From assembly GCA_002414665.1 (NCBI GenBank), contig DIAF01000021.1, forward strand, positions 7,838-23,191: 15,354 nucleotides of DNA, written 5' to 3'. Source of the DNA: Halieaceae bacterium UBA5085. GTDB lineage: Bacteria; Pseudomonadota; Gammaproteobacteria; Pseudomonadales; Halieaceae. Below are positions 6,291 to 14,650 of the stretch, piece by piece. The translations under genes and the position numbers were made by a program. The notes under the pieces are model-generated. The model saw nothing but the letters and a program-made list of their open reading frames with translations, had not been told where the DNA came from and did no database searches. Every line of letters begins with the position of its first letter. Position 1 is the first letter of the stretch.

Positions 6291-7808
6291 TTGCCCCGCA
6301 CCAACTACCCTCAACGCCACCGATTGACCTTCGCACCGGGACTCGCGCTCGGACTGCTGTGGAGTGGGTTGGCGATAGCACAAAGCCCGGTCGCAACGCC
6401 GCTCGGGCAGCCACCGGAACAGCCCACGGCGCTGACCAGCACAGCGCCCTCGCCAGTACAGGCACCAGAGTCAGCGCCCGCGCCGGCACCCATGCCCGAG
6501 GTGGCGGAGGAAAGTGGCCTCGGTGCTGAACAGGTCAACGATACCGCCACCCCCTCCACGACAGGATTACCCCGAGCGCCCAATCTGCCACTGGATGAAC
6601 CGGTCGAAACGGAAGCGCCAGCCACCGCGCCCAACCCGGCGCCGGTAGCCCTGCAAGAGCTGGTACTGCTGGGGCGTGAGGTGCCACCCAAAACGTCAAC
6701 CCGCCTCGCCTGGGCGCCCACGCAGTCCTTCGAGGGCATTTACGTGGATACACCTGTGCTGGTGGTGAATGGTGTAGAGCCAGGCCCTACGCTCTGCCTC
6801 ACGGCCGCCATGCACGGCGATGAACTCAACGGCATAGAAACCGTACGCCGGGTGCTTTACAACCTGGATCCCGGCAAGCTCAAGGGTGCGGTGATCGGCG
6901 TTCCCATCGTCAACCTGCAGGGCTTCCATGCCGGTTCACGCTACCTCACGGATCGGCGTGACCTCAACCGCTACTTCCCGGGCGATCCGAAAGGTAGCTC
7001 CGCTTCACGCCTGGCCTATTCATTTTTCCATGAAGTCATCGCGCATTGCGATGCACTGGTCGATTTGCATACCGGTTCTTTCTACCGCACCAACCTGCCA
7101 CAGCTGCGCGGCGACCTGCGCAACCCCCGTGTAGTGCAGCTGACCAAGGGCTTTGGCTCCACCGTGGTAGTGCACAGCGAAGGCACCGCGGGCACTCTGC
7201 GGCGCGCAGCGGTCGAAGTAGGCATTCCGGCGGTAACCCTGGAAGCAGGTGGCCCTTCGGTACTCGACGAGGATGCTGTCAGCCACAGCGTAAAGGCGAT
7301 TCGCACACTGCTGAATCACCTCGGCATGACCATCCGTTTCAGCCTCTGGGGCGACCCCGAGCCGGTGTACTACAACTCCGTGTGGGAACGCGCCCCGGTG
7401 GGCGGCATCGTGTTCAGCCGGGTGAGCCTCGGGCAGAGCGTGAAACGGGGGGACGTACTGGGCACGGTGACCAACCCCATCACCAATGTGCGCACCCGCA
7501 TCATATCCAATCACAACGGCCGCATTATCGGCATGGCGCTGAACCAGGTCGTTCAGCCAGGTTTCGCCACCCACCATATCGGCATCACCCCACCCAAGGG
7601 GCAGATCAGCCCGCCGGAAGACGTGGTGGCGACCGATCCGGGCACCGCGCGACAGCTCTCCGATGCCACAACCGAAACCGCTGCGGTCAGTGATGAAGAA
7701 GCCGCGGAATCCGGGCAGCCGGACGCCTCAACGGTCGAAGAAAACCACACCCCCGCGGTGGAAGACAGCGCCGATGATGTCGGCGATGAAGACCTGGAAG
7801 AGGACTGA
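6291..7808 (+). CDS. Secreted succinylglutamate desuccinylase/aspartoacylase-family deacylase
   Basis: A 505-residue protein of the AstE/AspA zinc-hydrolase family (M14-like). An N-terminal signal peptide (basic PRTNYPQRHR, then LALGLLWSGLAIA, probable cleavage near residue 30) precedes a Pro/Ala/Glu-rich linker to about residue 115. The catalytic domain carries H175 and E178 (MHGDE), DLNRYFPG (224-231), the third zinc ligand H260 (DLHTGSFYR) and the catalytic-type E318 (LEAGG). A beta-rich C-terminal module (PVGGIVFSRVSLGQSVKRGD) follows, then a strongly acidic, probably disordered tail. It likely hydrolyses an amide or acyl bond on a periplasmic or outer substrate, which is unknown. An in-frame TAG at 6252 forces a start after it. 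TTG at 6291 is the only start giving a full signal peptide, though its ribosome site is poor. Convergent with the MFS gene, 7 nt apart. Confidence 0.82.
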   Translation: MPRTNYPQRHRLTFAPGLALGLLWSGLAIAQSPVATPLGQPPEQPTALTSTAPSPVQAPESAPAPAPMPEVAEESGLGAEQVNDTATPSTTGLPRAPNLPLDEPVETEAPATAPNPAPVALQELVLLGREVPPKTSTRLAWAPTQSFEGIYVDTPVLVVNGVEPGPTLCLTAAMHGDELNGIETVRRVLYNLDPGKLKGAVIGVPIVNLQGFHAGSRYLTDRRDLNRYFPGDPKGSSASRLAYSFFHEVIAHCDALVDLHTGSFYRTNLPQLRGDLRNPRVVQLTKGFGSTVVVHSEGTAGTLRRAAVEVGIPAVTLEAGGPSVLDEDAVSHSVKAIRTLLNHLGMTIRFSLWGDPEPVYYNSVWERAPVGGIVFSRVSLGQSVKRGDVLGTVTNPITNVRTRIISNHNGRIIGMALNQVVQPGFATHHIGITPPKGQISPPEDVVATDPGTARQLSDATTETAAVSDEEAAESGQPDASTVEENHTPAVEDSADDVGDEDLEED

Positions 7809-7815
7809 GCCGCCG

Positions 7816-9015
7816 TCAGCCGCGCCGGTGCTCCCGGGTGACGAAGCACCCTGTATCGTCGACATCCAGCACGCGCTGCCGACCTGCCAGCAGGGCCAGC
7901 GCCATGGCCAGCACCACCACGGCAGTAAGCGCCAGCCAGATGCCCGTCAGTGACACGTTGAACTGTAACAACAGGCCAACGGCGAGGGGCCCAAGCGCCG
8001 CGAGGCAGTAGCCGAAACCCTGGCTCATACCCGAGAGCTCACCGGCGACCGCCGGGTTCGCACTGCGCAGCACCAACAGGGCCAGGGCCAGGCTGAAACT
8101 CCCGCCCTGCCCCAGGCCCAGTGCCACGACACCGGGCCAGCGCAACGCGGCAGGCCCCTGCAGCAGGCAGTAGAATCCTGCGGCGACGAGTGCCAGGGCA
8201 CACAGCAGCGCCGGCCGTTGATCGCGCCCCAGGCGTGCCAGCCAGGGCGCCGCGAGTGCGGCGAACAGCTGCACAAACACCGACGCGCCCAGCAGCAGCC
8301 CGGCTTCCGCCTCTCCCAGCCCGCGCCGCTGTAACAATACCGGCAGCCAGCCAAACACAATGTAAGCGAGCGCCGACTGCGATGCCATCAGCAAGGTAAT
8401 TTGCCAGGCCAGGGGCGAACGCAACAGGCCGGTGCCCACCCGGGCTCGGCTGCGAGCGTTAGACTGTGGCCAGGGGTGGGCTGCCAACAGGCGCCAGCAG
8501 CACAGCGCCAGAAACGCCAGTAACGACCAGCTTGCCAGACTGAGCTGCCAACTCCCAAAGAGATCCGCCAGCGGTATGCTGAGCCCCGCACCCAGGGCGC
8601 CCCCCAGACACAGTGCCATGGTATACACACCGGTCATCAGATCGGCACCGCGGGGCAGGTCGCGCTTCACCAGCACGGGAAGCACCGTGCCGCCAATGCC
8701 GATGGCGGCGCCGGCCAGCGCTGTACCCAGAAACAACCACAGGATACCGGGCCCGCTGCGCAGCATGAGGGCAACGGCCAACAGCAGCAGGGCCAGGGAG
8801 AGCGTCCGTTCCGTACCGATCCGCCTCGACAGCCAGGGCGCCAGTGGCGCAAACAGCCCAAGACACAACACCGGCATCGTGGTCAGGGCACCGATCGCGG
8901 CGGCGCTCAGGCCGGTGTCCGCCTGCACACGGCTCAACAGCGGCGCGAGCGACGCCAGTGCCGGACGCAGGTTGAGTGCCACCAGCACCATGAGCAGCAC
9001 CAGACCGAACTGCAT
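7816..9015 (-). CDS. MFS transporter, CynX/NimT family
   Basis: A 399-residue integral membrane protein with about 12 predicted helices. The N-terminal segment LVALNLRPALASLAPLLSRV is characteristic of the CynX/NimT (cyanate/nitroimidazole) branch, and SRRIGTERTLSLAL corresponds to the MFS loop between helices 2 and 3. Substrates in this branch are poorly known; several members export drugs or small organic anions. The ATG at 9015 is 12 nt after the stop of the acyl-CoA reductase, with a weak GGGA ribosome site in the gap. The upstream TAG that ends the reductase is in the same frame, so no longer start exists. Co-transcription with the reductase is very likely; a role in exporting a lipid-related product is only a guess. 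Confidence 0.85.
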   Translation of the reverse strand: MQFGLVLLMVLVALNLRPALASLAPLLSRVQADTGLSAAAIGALTTMPVLCLGLFAPLAPWLSRRIGTERTLSLALLLLAVALMLRSGPGILWLFLGTALAGAAIGIGGTVLPVLVKRDLPRGADLMTGVYTMALCLGGALGAGLSIPLADLFGSWQLSLASWSLLAFLALCCWRLLAAHPWPQSNARSRARVGTGLLRSPLAWQITLLMASQSALAYIVFGWLPVLLQRRGLGEAEAGLLLGASVFVQLFAALAAPWLARLGRDQRPALLCALALVAAGFYCLLQGPAALRWPGVVALGLGQGGSFSLALALLVLRSANPAVAGELSGMSQGFGYCLAALGPLAVGLLLQFNVSLTGIWLALTAVVVLAMALALLAGRQRVLDVDDTGCFVTREHRRG

Positions 9016-9027
9016 GGAGGCGAATCC

Positions 9028-11088
9028 CTACCAGTGCACTCCGCGCATGACCTGGGAGAACAGACGTCGCGCCAGGGCCAGTTTTGAAGAGGGAATCTCG
9101 GCCAGTTCAGCCGCCGCCTCTTCGTCACTCAGGCCGCGGGCCGCCGGCGAATCCGGAAACAGGTCGTAGGCCTGGCTGAGAAAGGCTTCGGTAAAGCTGG
9201 GCATAGTGGCCTGCGCCACGGCACCGGCGACCCCGAGGGAGGTGGACACCTTCTTCGGGCGCGACACGATGGCTTTCATCACCAGGTCCCTGGCCTGCTC
9301 GGGCGACAACGTCGGGAATGCCTTGTACAAGCCCGTGGGTGCAATCATGGGCGTGCGCACCAGCGGCATGTGAATCGTGGTGAACTCGATATTGCAGCGC
9401 GCGAACTCGGGCGCCGCACACAGGCTGAAGGCATCCAGCGCCGCCTTGGATGCCACATAGGCAGAGAAACGCGGGGGACTGGTCAGCACTCCGATGGAGG
9501 AAATATTGATGATCTGCCCTTGCTCACGTTCTTCCATCCCGGGCAGGAAACCCATGATCAGGCGCAGGGCACCGAAGTAATTCAGCTGCATCGTGCGCTC
9601 GAAGTCATGAAAGCGGTCGTAGCTGTAACGCACGGAGCGGCGGATGGAGCGACCAGCATTGTTAATCAGTATGTCGGCGCCGCCAAAGTCGGCGATCACA
9701 TCGGCGACCAGTTTGTCACAGGCGGCGAGGTCCGCGACGTCGCAGGCATAGGCGTGCGCAATACCGCCCATCGCCTCAATTTCGGCCATGGTTTCATCCA
9801 GCTTTTCCACGGTGCGCGCCACCAGCACCACGCGGGCATCGGCGCGCGCCAGGCGCAGGGCACACTCGCGACCGATACCGGAGGTGGCACCTGTCACCAC
9901 CACCACCTTGCCTTTTACCCGCTTGCGCAGCGCGGCCAGCGTGGGGCGGCCCACCAGCCGACCAAACAGCGTATCGACCTCTTTTTCGAGTGTGCCCGCA
10001 TCCCTGCGCAGGAAATGCAACCAGTAGTCCCAGATGACCGCTGCATAGTCCTCAAAGGGTGGGCACTGGATCCCGGCGGGCTCCAGCAGCGCACGGGTGC
10101 GGCTGGAGTCAAAGCGCGTGGGGTAATTGATGTAGGCCACCACCTGGGGCGGAATCCCCATCTGGCTGATCAGGCGTTCACCCAGCTTGCGCACCGGCCC
10201 CAGCCGACCGATACCCTTGCCCGCCAGGCGGGTCGCGGAGTCCAGCAGCGACGCATCTACCGCGCGCAGCCTCGGCCCGTGTGAGACGCGCATCATGGTC
10301 TTCAACAGGTCACCCACACGGATGCCGTCCGGGTCGGTCAGGAAAAAACACTCGCGGTCGTGGCCTGGCAGGTGGGCGAGGTGGTCCATCGCGGCCACCA
10401 CATAGTCGACCGGCACGATGTTCAGCAGCCCCGCCTTGTTCATCAGCAGCGGCAATCCCTCGGGCACCACCTTGCTCAGGCTGCGCAGGGTCTCGAAAAA
10501 GTAGTAGGGACCGTCGACCTTGTCCATTTCGCCGGTGACCGAGTGCCCGACCACCATGCCGGGACGATAGATGCGCCACTTGAGCCGCTTCTCGGCACGC
10601 ACAATGCCCTCGGACTCGTGCTTGGTCTGGAAGTACGGGTGCTCCAGCGCGCCCGCCTCCTCGAACATGTCCTCGGTAAAGGTTCCCTCATACAAGCCGG
10701 CGGCGGCGATTGAGCTCACCTGGTGAAAACAGCCGGTCTTCAACGATTTTGCCAGCGCCAGGGCCTGGCGCGTGCCCTCGACATTGCTCTTGCGCTGGCT
10801 CTCCGCACTGGCCTGCATGTCATAGATGGCCGCGAGGTGGAAGAAGTGGTCTATCTTGCCCGCGTGCTGCCGTACCCAGGCCGGTTTCACGCCCAGCCGC
10901 GGCTCGCTGAGGTCACCCTCCACTGCGACCACCTGACGCCGGTTGGCGCCCCAGAGCTCACGTAGCCCGTCGACCTTGGACAGGGAACCCGGCCGCACCA
11001 GGAGATACACACGGCCACCCCGGTCCAGCAAACGGGGCACAAGAAAACGGCCAATGAAACCGGTCCCGCCGGTGACGAAATAGTTCAT
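9028..11088 (-). CDS. Bifunctional alcohol-forming fatty acyl-CoA reductase (two SDR domains)
   Basis: A 686-residue protein made of two reductase domains. The N-terminal extended-SDR/NAD-epimerase-like domain (1 to about 370) has TGGTGFIG (6-13), GDL, SSIAAAG, and the Y152-K156 pair in PYFQTK. The C-terminal classical SDR domain (about 391-640) has TGATSGIG (399-406), NNAG (476-479), S530/S531 and Y544-K548. Order, length and stretches such as GEMDKVDGPYYFF, INYPTRFD, DRFHDFERTMQLNYFG and the C-terminal MRGVHW match, from memory, the Marinobacter aquaeolei enzyme (Maqu_2220), which reduces acyl-CoA via aldehyde to fatty alcohol with NADPH for wax esters. The ATG at 11088 has GGAGAG (11093-11098) 4 nt upstream. 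It precedes the MFS gene. No wax ester synthase is in the window. Confidence 0.93.
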   Translation of the reverse strand: MNYFVTGGTGFIGRFLVPRLLDRGGRVYLLVRPGSLSKVDGLRELWGANRRQVVAVEGDLSEPRLGVKPAWVRQHAGKIDHFFHLAAIYDMQASAESQRKSNVEGTRQALALAKSLKTGCFHQVSSIAAAGLYEGTFTEDMFEEAGALEHPYFQTKHESEGIVRAEKRLKWRIYRPGMVVGHSVTGEMDKVDGPYYFFETLRSLSKVVPEGLPLLMNKAGLLNIVPVDYVVAAMDHLAHLPGHDRECFFLTDPDGIRVGDLLKTMMRVSHGPRLRAVDASLLDSATRLAGKGIGRLGPVRKLGERLISQMGIPPQVVAYINYPTRFDSSRTRALLEPAGIQCPPFEDYAAVIWDYWLHFLRRDAGTLEKEVDTLFGRLVGRPTLAALRKRVKGKVVVVTGATSGIGRECALRLARADARVVLVARTVEKLDETMAEIEAMGGIAHAYACDVADLAACDKLVADVIADFGGADILINNAGRSIRRSVRYSYDRFHDFERTMQLNYFGALRLIMGFLPGMEEREQGQIINISSIGVLTSPPRFSAYVASKAALDAFSLCAAPEFARCNIEFTTIHMPLVRTPMIAPTGLYKAFPTLSPEQARDLVMKAIVSRPKKVSTSLGVAGAVAQATMPSFTEAFLSQAYDLFPDSPAARGLSDEEAAAELAEIPSSKLALARRLFSQVMRGVHW

Positions 11089-11104
11089 GAGGCTCTCCGT
11101 ACTC

Positions 11105-11128
11105 TATCGTTATGCCGATACAGTACTG
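11105..11128. repeat. Inverted repeat in the acyl-CoA reductase upstream region, possible operator
   Basis: TATCG (11105-11109) and CGATA (11116-11120) are perfect inverted copies separated by TTATGC, followed directly by the self-complementary octamer CAGTACTG (11121-11128). The site lies 17-40 nt upstream of the reductase start codon, where a repressor would act. No clear -35/-10 pair can be assigned, and no regulator gene is nearby. It could be chance. Confidence 0.3.
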
Positions 11129-11194
11129 AGAAAGTGCGCCGATGTCACCGCGGCATGCCATGTGGATGCAGGCGGCAGAGAACCCTGTCCAGCC

Positions 11195-12949
11195 CTAGAT
11201 GACCCAGTCGTGGGGTCGGTCGGTGCGGGCGGCGTCAACTTCTGCCATGACATGCTGCACCGCGTGGTGCTGGGAGAGAAATACCTTGCCCGTGAGATCC
11301 TGCAGGAAGTGCGTGTGGCGCAGCACATCCATCACCGGCCCCTTGACCTCGGACAGGTGAAGCGTGATATCTCGCTCGGCCAGCTGCCGGTTGATCGACT
11401 CCAGCGCCTCCAGTGCACTGAGGTCGATCTCATTCACCGCCGTGCACATGAGAATCACATGGCGAACCTCCGGACGCTTCTCCAGCAGAGCGTAGAGACT
11501 GGACTCCACGAAGCTGGCGTTGGCGAAATACAGACTTTCGTCAATACGCAGGGACAGGATGTCACTGCGAGTGATGACCTCGTGCCGATCCACATTGCGG
11601 TAGTGCTCCGTGCCGGGCACCTCCCCCACGACGGCCATGTGCGGCCGCGATGTCTTGTACAGATGCAGCGCCAGCGAGGCCAGTACGCCGCAGGCGACCC
11701 CGGTCTCGACACCCACCGCGAGGGTCACGAACAGGGTAATGGCCACCGCCGCGAAGTCGGATATCCCGTACTCCCAGGTGCGGCGAAGGATAGAGAAATC
11801 CACCAGCGACAACACCGCGACAATGATGGTGGCCGCCAGCGTCGCCTTCGGCAGATAAGCGAGGTAAGGGGTAAAGAACAGCGCGGTCAGGCCAATACCC
11901 AGCGCTGTCAACATACCGGCAGCCGGGGTGGCGGCACCGGCATCGAAGTTGACGATGGAGCGAGCGAAGCCCCCCGTCACCGGATAACCACCGGACACCG
12001 CGGCGGCAATATTCGACGCCCCCAGGCCAATCAGCTCCTGGTCAGGCACGATGCGCTGGCGACGACGTGCCGCGAGCGTATGCCCCACGGACACTGACTC
12101 GACAAAACCGATGATGGAGATCAGCAAGGCAGATACCGCGAGTTCGCGCCAGGCAGGGTTGAGCAAGGGGGGCAGATCAAAGCCCGGCAGCCCCGCCGGG
12201 ACGTGTCCGACCAGGGCGACGCCCCGGGCCCCGAGGTCCAGCTGCCAGGCCACGACGCTGGTCCCGATCACCGCAAAAACCGGCCCGGTGCGGGTCAACA
12301 TACTTGCCCAGTAGTCCGGAACCCCGACTTTCAACAGCAGGGGCTTGAGTCCACTGCGCACCCAGAACAGAAACAACAGCGTGGAGCCGCCCACCACCAG
12401 GGTTGGAATATGTACCTGGGGCAACTGTTCCCAAAGCTGTTGCGCAAGGTGTGGCAGGTTTTCACCCCGTCCACGAATACCCAGGACGTGCCCCAGCTGG
12501 GAAACCGCAATAATGACGCCGGAGGCCGTGATGAAACCGGCAATCACCGGGTGCGAGAGAAAACTGGCGAGAAAGCCCATGCGCAGCAGGCCGAACAGCA
12601 GCAACATCGCGCCGGACATCAAGGCGAGCAGGATCGCGGCATCCACGTAGGCAACGCTGCCCGCCTCTGCCACCTGGCTGACCGCCGTCGCGGTCATCAG
12701 GGACACCACCGCCACAGGACCCACCGAGAGCGTGGTGCTCGTGCCAAACAGTCCATAGGCGATGAGGGGCAGCATGCTGGCGTAGAGGCCCATCTCGGCG
12801 GGCAGGCCGGCCAGCATGGCATAGGCGAGCGACTGCGGGATCAGCATGATGGTGACGATAACCGCAGCGAGGCCGTCGCTGGCGAAACTCTCGCGATTGT
12901 AGCGTCGCCCCCACTCCAGCAGCGGCAGATAGCGCTTGAGTCCCTGCAA
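11195..12949 (-). CDS. SulP/SLC26-family inorganic anion transporter with STAS domain
   Basis: A 584-residue inner-membrane permease. The membrane domain (about 25-430) opens with VIVTIMLIPQSLAYAMLAGLP and the family signature GLYASMLPLIAYGLFGTSTTLSVGPVAV (54-81). A cytoplasmic STAS domain follows (about 466-570), with NEIDLSALEALE at the usual ligand or phosphorylation loop. SulP proteins carry sulfate, bicarbonate or related anions. The start is TTG at 12947-12949, backed by GAGGG (12958-12962) 8 nt upstream and by a stop six codons before the TTG; QGLKRYLPLLEW is a normal N-terminus. It follows the SQR fusion by 4 nt, so it should act in the same sulfide pathway, perhaps moving sulfite or sulfate, but direction and substrate are inferred. 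Confidence 0.93.
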   Translation of the reverse strand: MQGLKRYLPLLEWGRRYNRESFASDGLAAVIVTIMLIPQSLAYAMLAGLPAEMGLYASMLPLIAYGLFGTSTTLSVGPVAVVSLMTATAVSQVAEAGSVAYVDAAILLALMSGAMLLLFGLLRMGFLASFLSHPVIAGFITASGVIIAVSQLGHVLGIRGRGENLPHLAQQLWEQLPQVHIPTLVVGGSTLLFLFWVRSGLKPLLLKVGVPDYWASMLTRTGPVFAVIGTSVVAWQLDLGARGVALVGHVPAGLPGFDLPPLLNPAWRELAVSALLISIIGFVESVSVGHTLAARRRQRIVPDQELIGLGASNIAAAVSGGYPVTGGFARSIVNFDAGAATPAAGMLTALGIGLTALFFTPYLAYLPKATLAATIIVAVLSLVDFSILRRTWEYGISDFAAVAITLFVTLAVGVETGVACGVLASLALHLYKTSRPHMAVVGEVPGTEHYRNVDRHEVITRSDILSLRIDESLYFANASFVESSLYALLEKRPEVRHVILMCTAVNEIDLSALEALESINRQLAERDITLHLSEVKGPVMDVLRHTHFLQDLTGKVFLSQHHAVQHVMAEVDAARTDRPHDWVI

Positions 12950-12953
12950 TGCG

Positions 12954-14627
12954 TTAACCCTCGCCGATCACCGGCTTTGCCAACCATTCCCTGCCACGCA
13001 GCATTGCCTTCCAGTAGATCGGCGGCAACAAACGCTCCTTGAGAAACCAGGCGGCCCGACTGGGCTTGCGCCCGTCCAGCAACCAGGCCGGCATACTCGG
13101 CAGCAGCTTGCCACCGTAGCCAAACTCCGCCAGCACAATCTTGCCCCGTTCCACGGTCAGGGGGCAAGAACCGTAGCCATTGTAGTGTGCCACACCCGCA
13201 GCATGCCCGCTGTCCACCAGCAGGTTATTGGCGACAATCGGCGCCTGCATGCGGGCCGCCGCCGCGGTCTTGGCGTTGGGCGCGTTCATCACGTCACCCA
13301 GGGCCCAGATGTTCTCGAACCGCTTGTGGCGGAGGGTTGTCTGATCCACATCCACCCAACCGGCCTCGTCTGCCAGGGCGCTGGCGCGAATGAAGTCCGG
13401 CGCGGTCTGCGGCGGCACCACATGGATCATATCGAAGTCACGCTCGACCTCCCGCTTGGCCCCGTCACTGTCCGTTGCCTCGAACACGGCGCGGCGCGCC
13501 TCGCCGTCGATACGCACCAACCGGTGACTGAAGTTGAGCCGCGCATCGTAGCGCTTGACGTACTCCATCAGTGCCGGGACGTAATCCGGTACGCCGAACA
13601 ATACGGCTCCCGCGTTGTAGAATTCCACGTCAATATTCTGCAGACACTTCTGGCGCAGCCAATGGTCTGCTGACAGGTACATTGCCTTCTGTGGCGCGCC
13701 GGCACACTTGATCGGCATCGGCGGCTGGGTGAACAGCGCACGCCCGGATTTGAGCTTCTGCACCAGTTGCCAGGTGTAGGGAGCGAGGTCAAAGCGGTAA
13801 TTGGAGGTGACGCCGTTGCGCCCCAGGCTCTCCGCCAAGCCCGGAATCGCGTCCCAGTCGAGCTTGATGCCCGCCGCCACCACCAGCCGGCGATAGCGAA
13901 TGACACGACAGCCTTCCAACACCACCGAATTATGTACGGGGTCGAAAGCCGCCACTGCTGCCTTGATCCAGTCCGCACCCCGGGGAATCAGTGAGGCCAT
14001 GGTGCGCGCGGTCGTTGCCGGCTGGAAGATGCCCGCCCCGACAAAGGTCCAGCCCGGCTGGTAATAGTGAATGTCCGCAGGATCGATGATGGCCACTGAC
14101 TGTGTGCTGTCGCGGCTCAACAGGCTGGATGCGCACGCTATACCGCCCGCTCCCGCTCCCACAACCACGACGTCATACTCCGCCAGCACCAGGCCCCCGT
14201 GGTTCTGGCCCTCACCCGCCACGCGCGCCACAACGCTGCTCATGTCGTAGCCCGCTTCGCGTCCCCGGCGAATAATCTCTGTTGGTGCCAGACCACTGCG
14301 CCCGCGAGACAGGGCCCACAGGGTGGTGGAGCGCATGCCGGTGCGGCAGTAGGCATGCACCGGACCCTCAATGGCATCGAGCAGCTGCCCGAAATCACGC
14401 GCCTCAGCATCCGAGACCTTACCCGCGACCACCGGCAGATAGTGAGCCTGGATACCCGCCGCTTCGGCGGCCCGCTGCACTTCAGCGTAGGCGGGCTGAT
14501 CCGCACCCTCGCCGTCAGGCCGGTTACAAATGATGTGCCGCACGCCGCGCGCGGCCAGGGCGGCAAGTTCCTCGGGCGTGACCTGCCCGGAAACGCTGAG
14601 TTGATCGTCCAGTGTACGAATCTCCAT
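12954..14627 (-). CDS. DUF442 rhodanese-like domain fused to sulfide:quinone oxidoreductase
   Basis: A 557-residue two-domain protein. Residues 1 to about 110 are a DUF442 (Blh N-terminal type, PTP-like fold) domain with active-site loop CRTGMR (94-99). From about 150 there is a flavoprotein of the SQR family: FAD site VVVGAGAGG (154-162), the conserved HYYQPGWTFVGAG stretch, redox cysteines C308 (IKCAGAPQK) and C488 (YGSCPL), a second flavin contact ALGDV (442-446), and a C-terminal amphipathic tail. Both cysteine contexts match human SQOR, so it should oxidise sulfide to a persulfide and pass electrons to quinone. The loop length (C-x4-R) is that of sulfurtransferases rather than C-x5-R phosphatases. 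The ATG at 14627 has GAGGA upstream. Second gene of the operon, 23 nt after the persulfide dioxygenase. Confidence 0.93.
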   Translation of the reverse strand: MEIRTLDDQLSVSGQVTPEELAALAARGVRHIICNRPDGEGADQPAYAEVQRAAEAAGIQAHYLPVVAGKVSDAEARDFGQLLDAIEGPVHAYCRTGMRSTTLWALSRGRSGLAPTEIIRRGREAGYDMSSVVARVAGEGQNHGGLVLAEYDVVVVGAGAGGIACASSLLSRDSTQSVAIIDPADIHYYQPGWTFVGAGIFQPATTARTMASLIPRGADWIKAAVAAFDPVHNSVVLEGCRVIRYRRLVVAAGIKLDWDAIPGLAESLGRNGVTSNYRFDLAPYTWQLVQKLKSGRALFTQPPMPIKCAGAPQKAMYLSADHWLRQKCLQNIDVEFYNAGAVLFGVPDYVPALMEYVKRYDARLNFSHRLVRIDGEARRAVFEATDSDGAKREVERDFDMIHVVPPQTAPDFIRASALADEAGWVDVDQTTLRHKRFENIWALGDVMNAPNAKTAAAARMQAPIVANNLLVDSGHAAGVAHYNGYGSCPLTVERGKIVLAEFGYGGKLLPSMPAWLLDGRKPSRAAWFLKERLLPPIYWKAMLRGREWLAKPVIGEG

Positions 14628-14650
14628 GGGCCTGTCCTCGTGTGCAGTTA

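Noticed and set aside
9370..10284. 304-codon plus-strand frame inside the acyl-CoA reductase
   Set aside because: Antisense shadow in high-GC DNA; the opposite strand carries complete SDR motifs.
11087..13042. Plus-strand frames of 336 and 279 codons opposite the SulP gene
   Set aside because: Gln/His/Arg-rich composition typical of reverse-strand reading of a GC-rich membrane protein gene.
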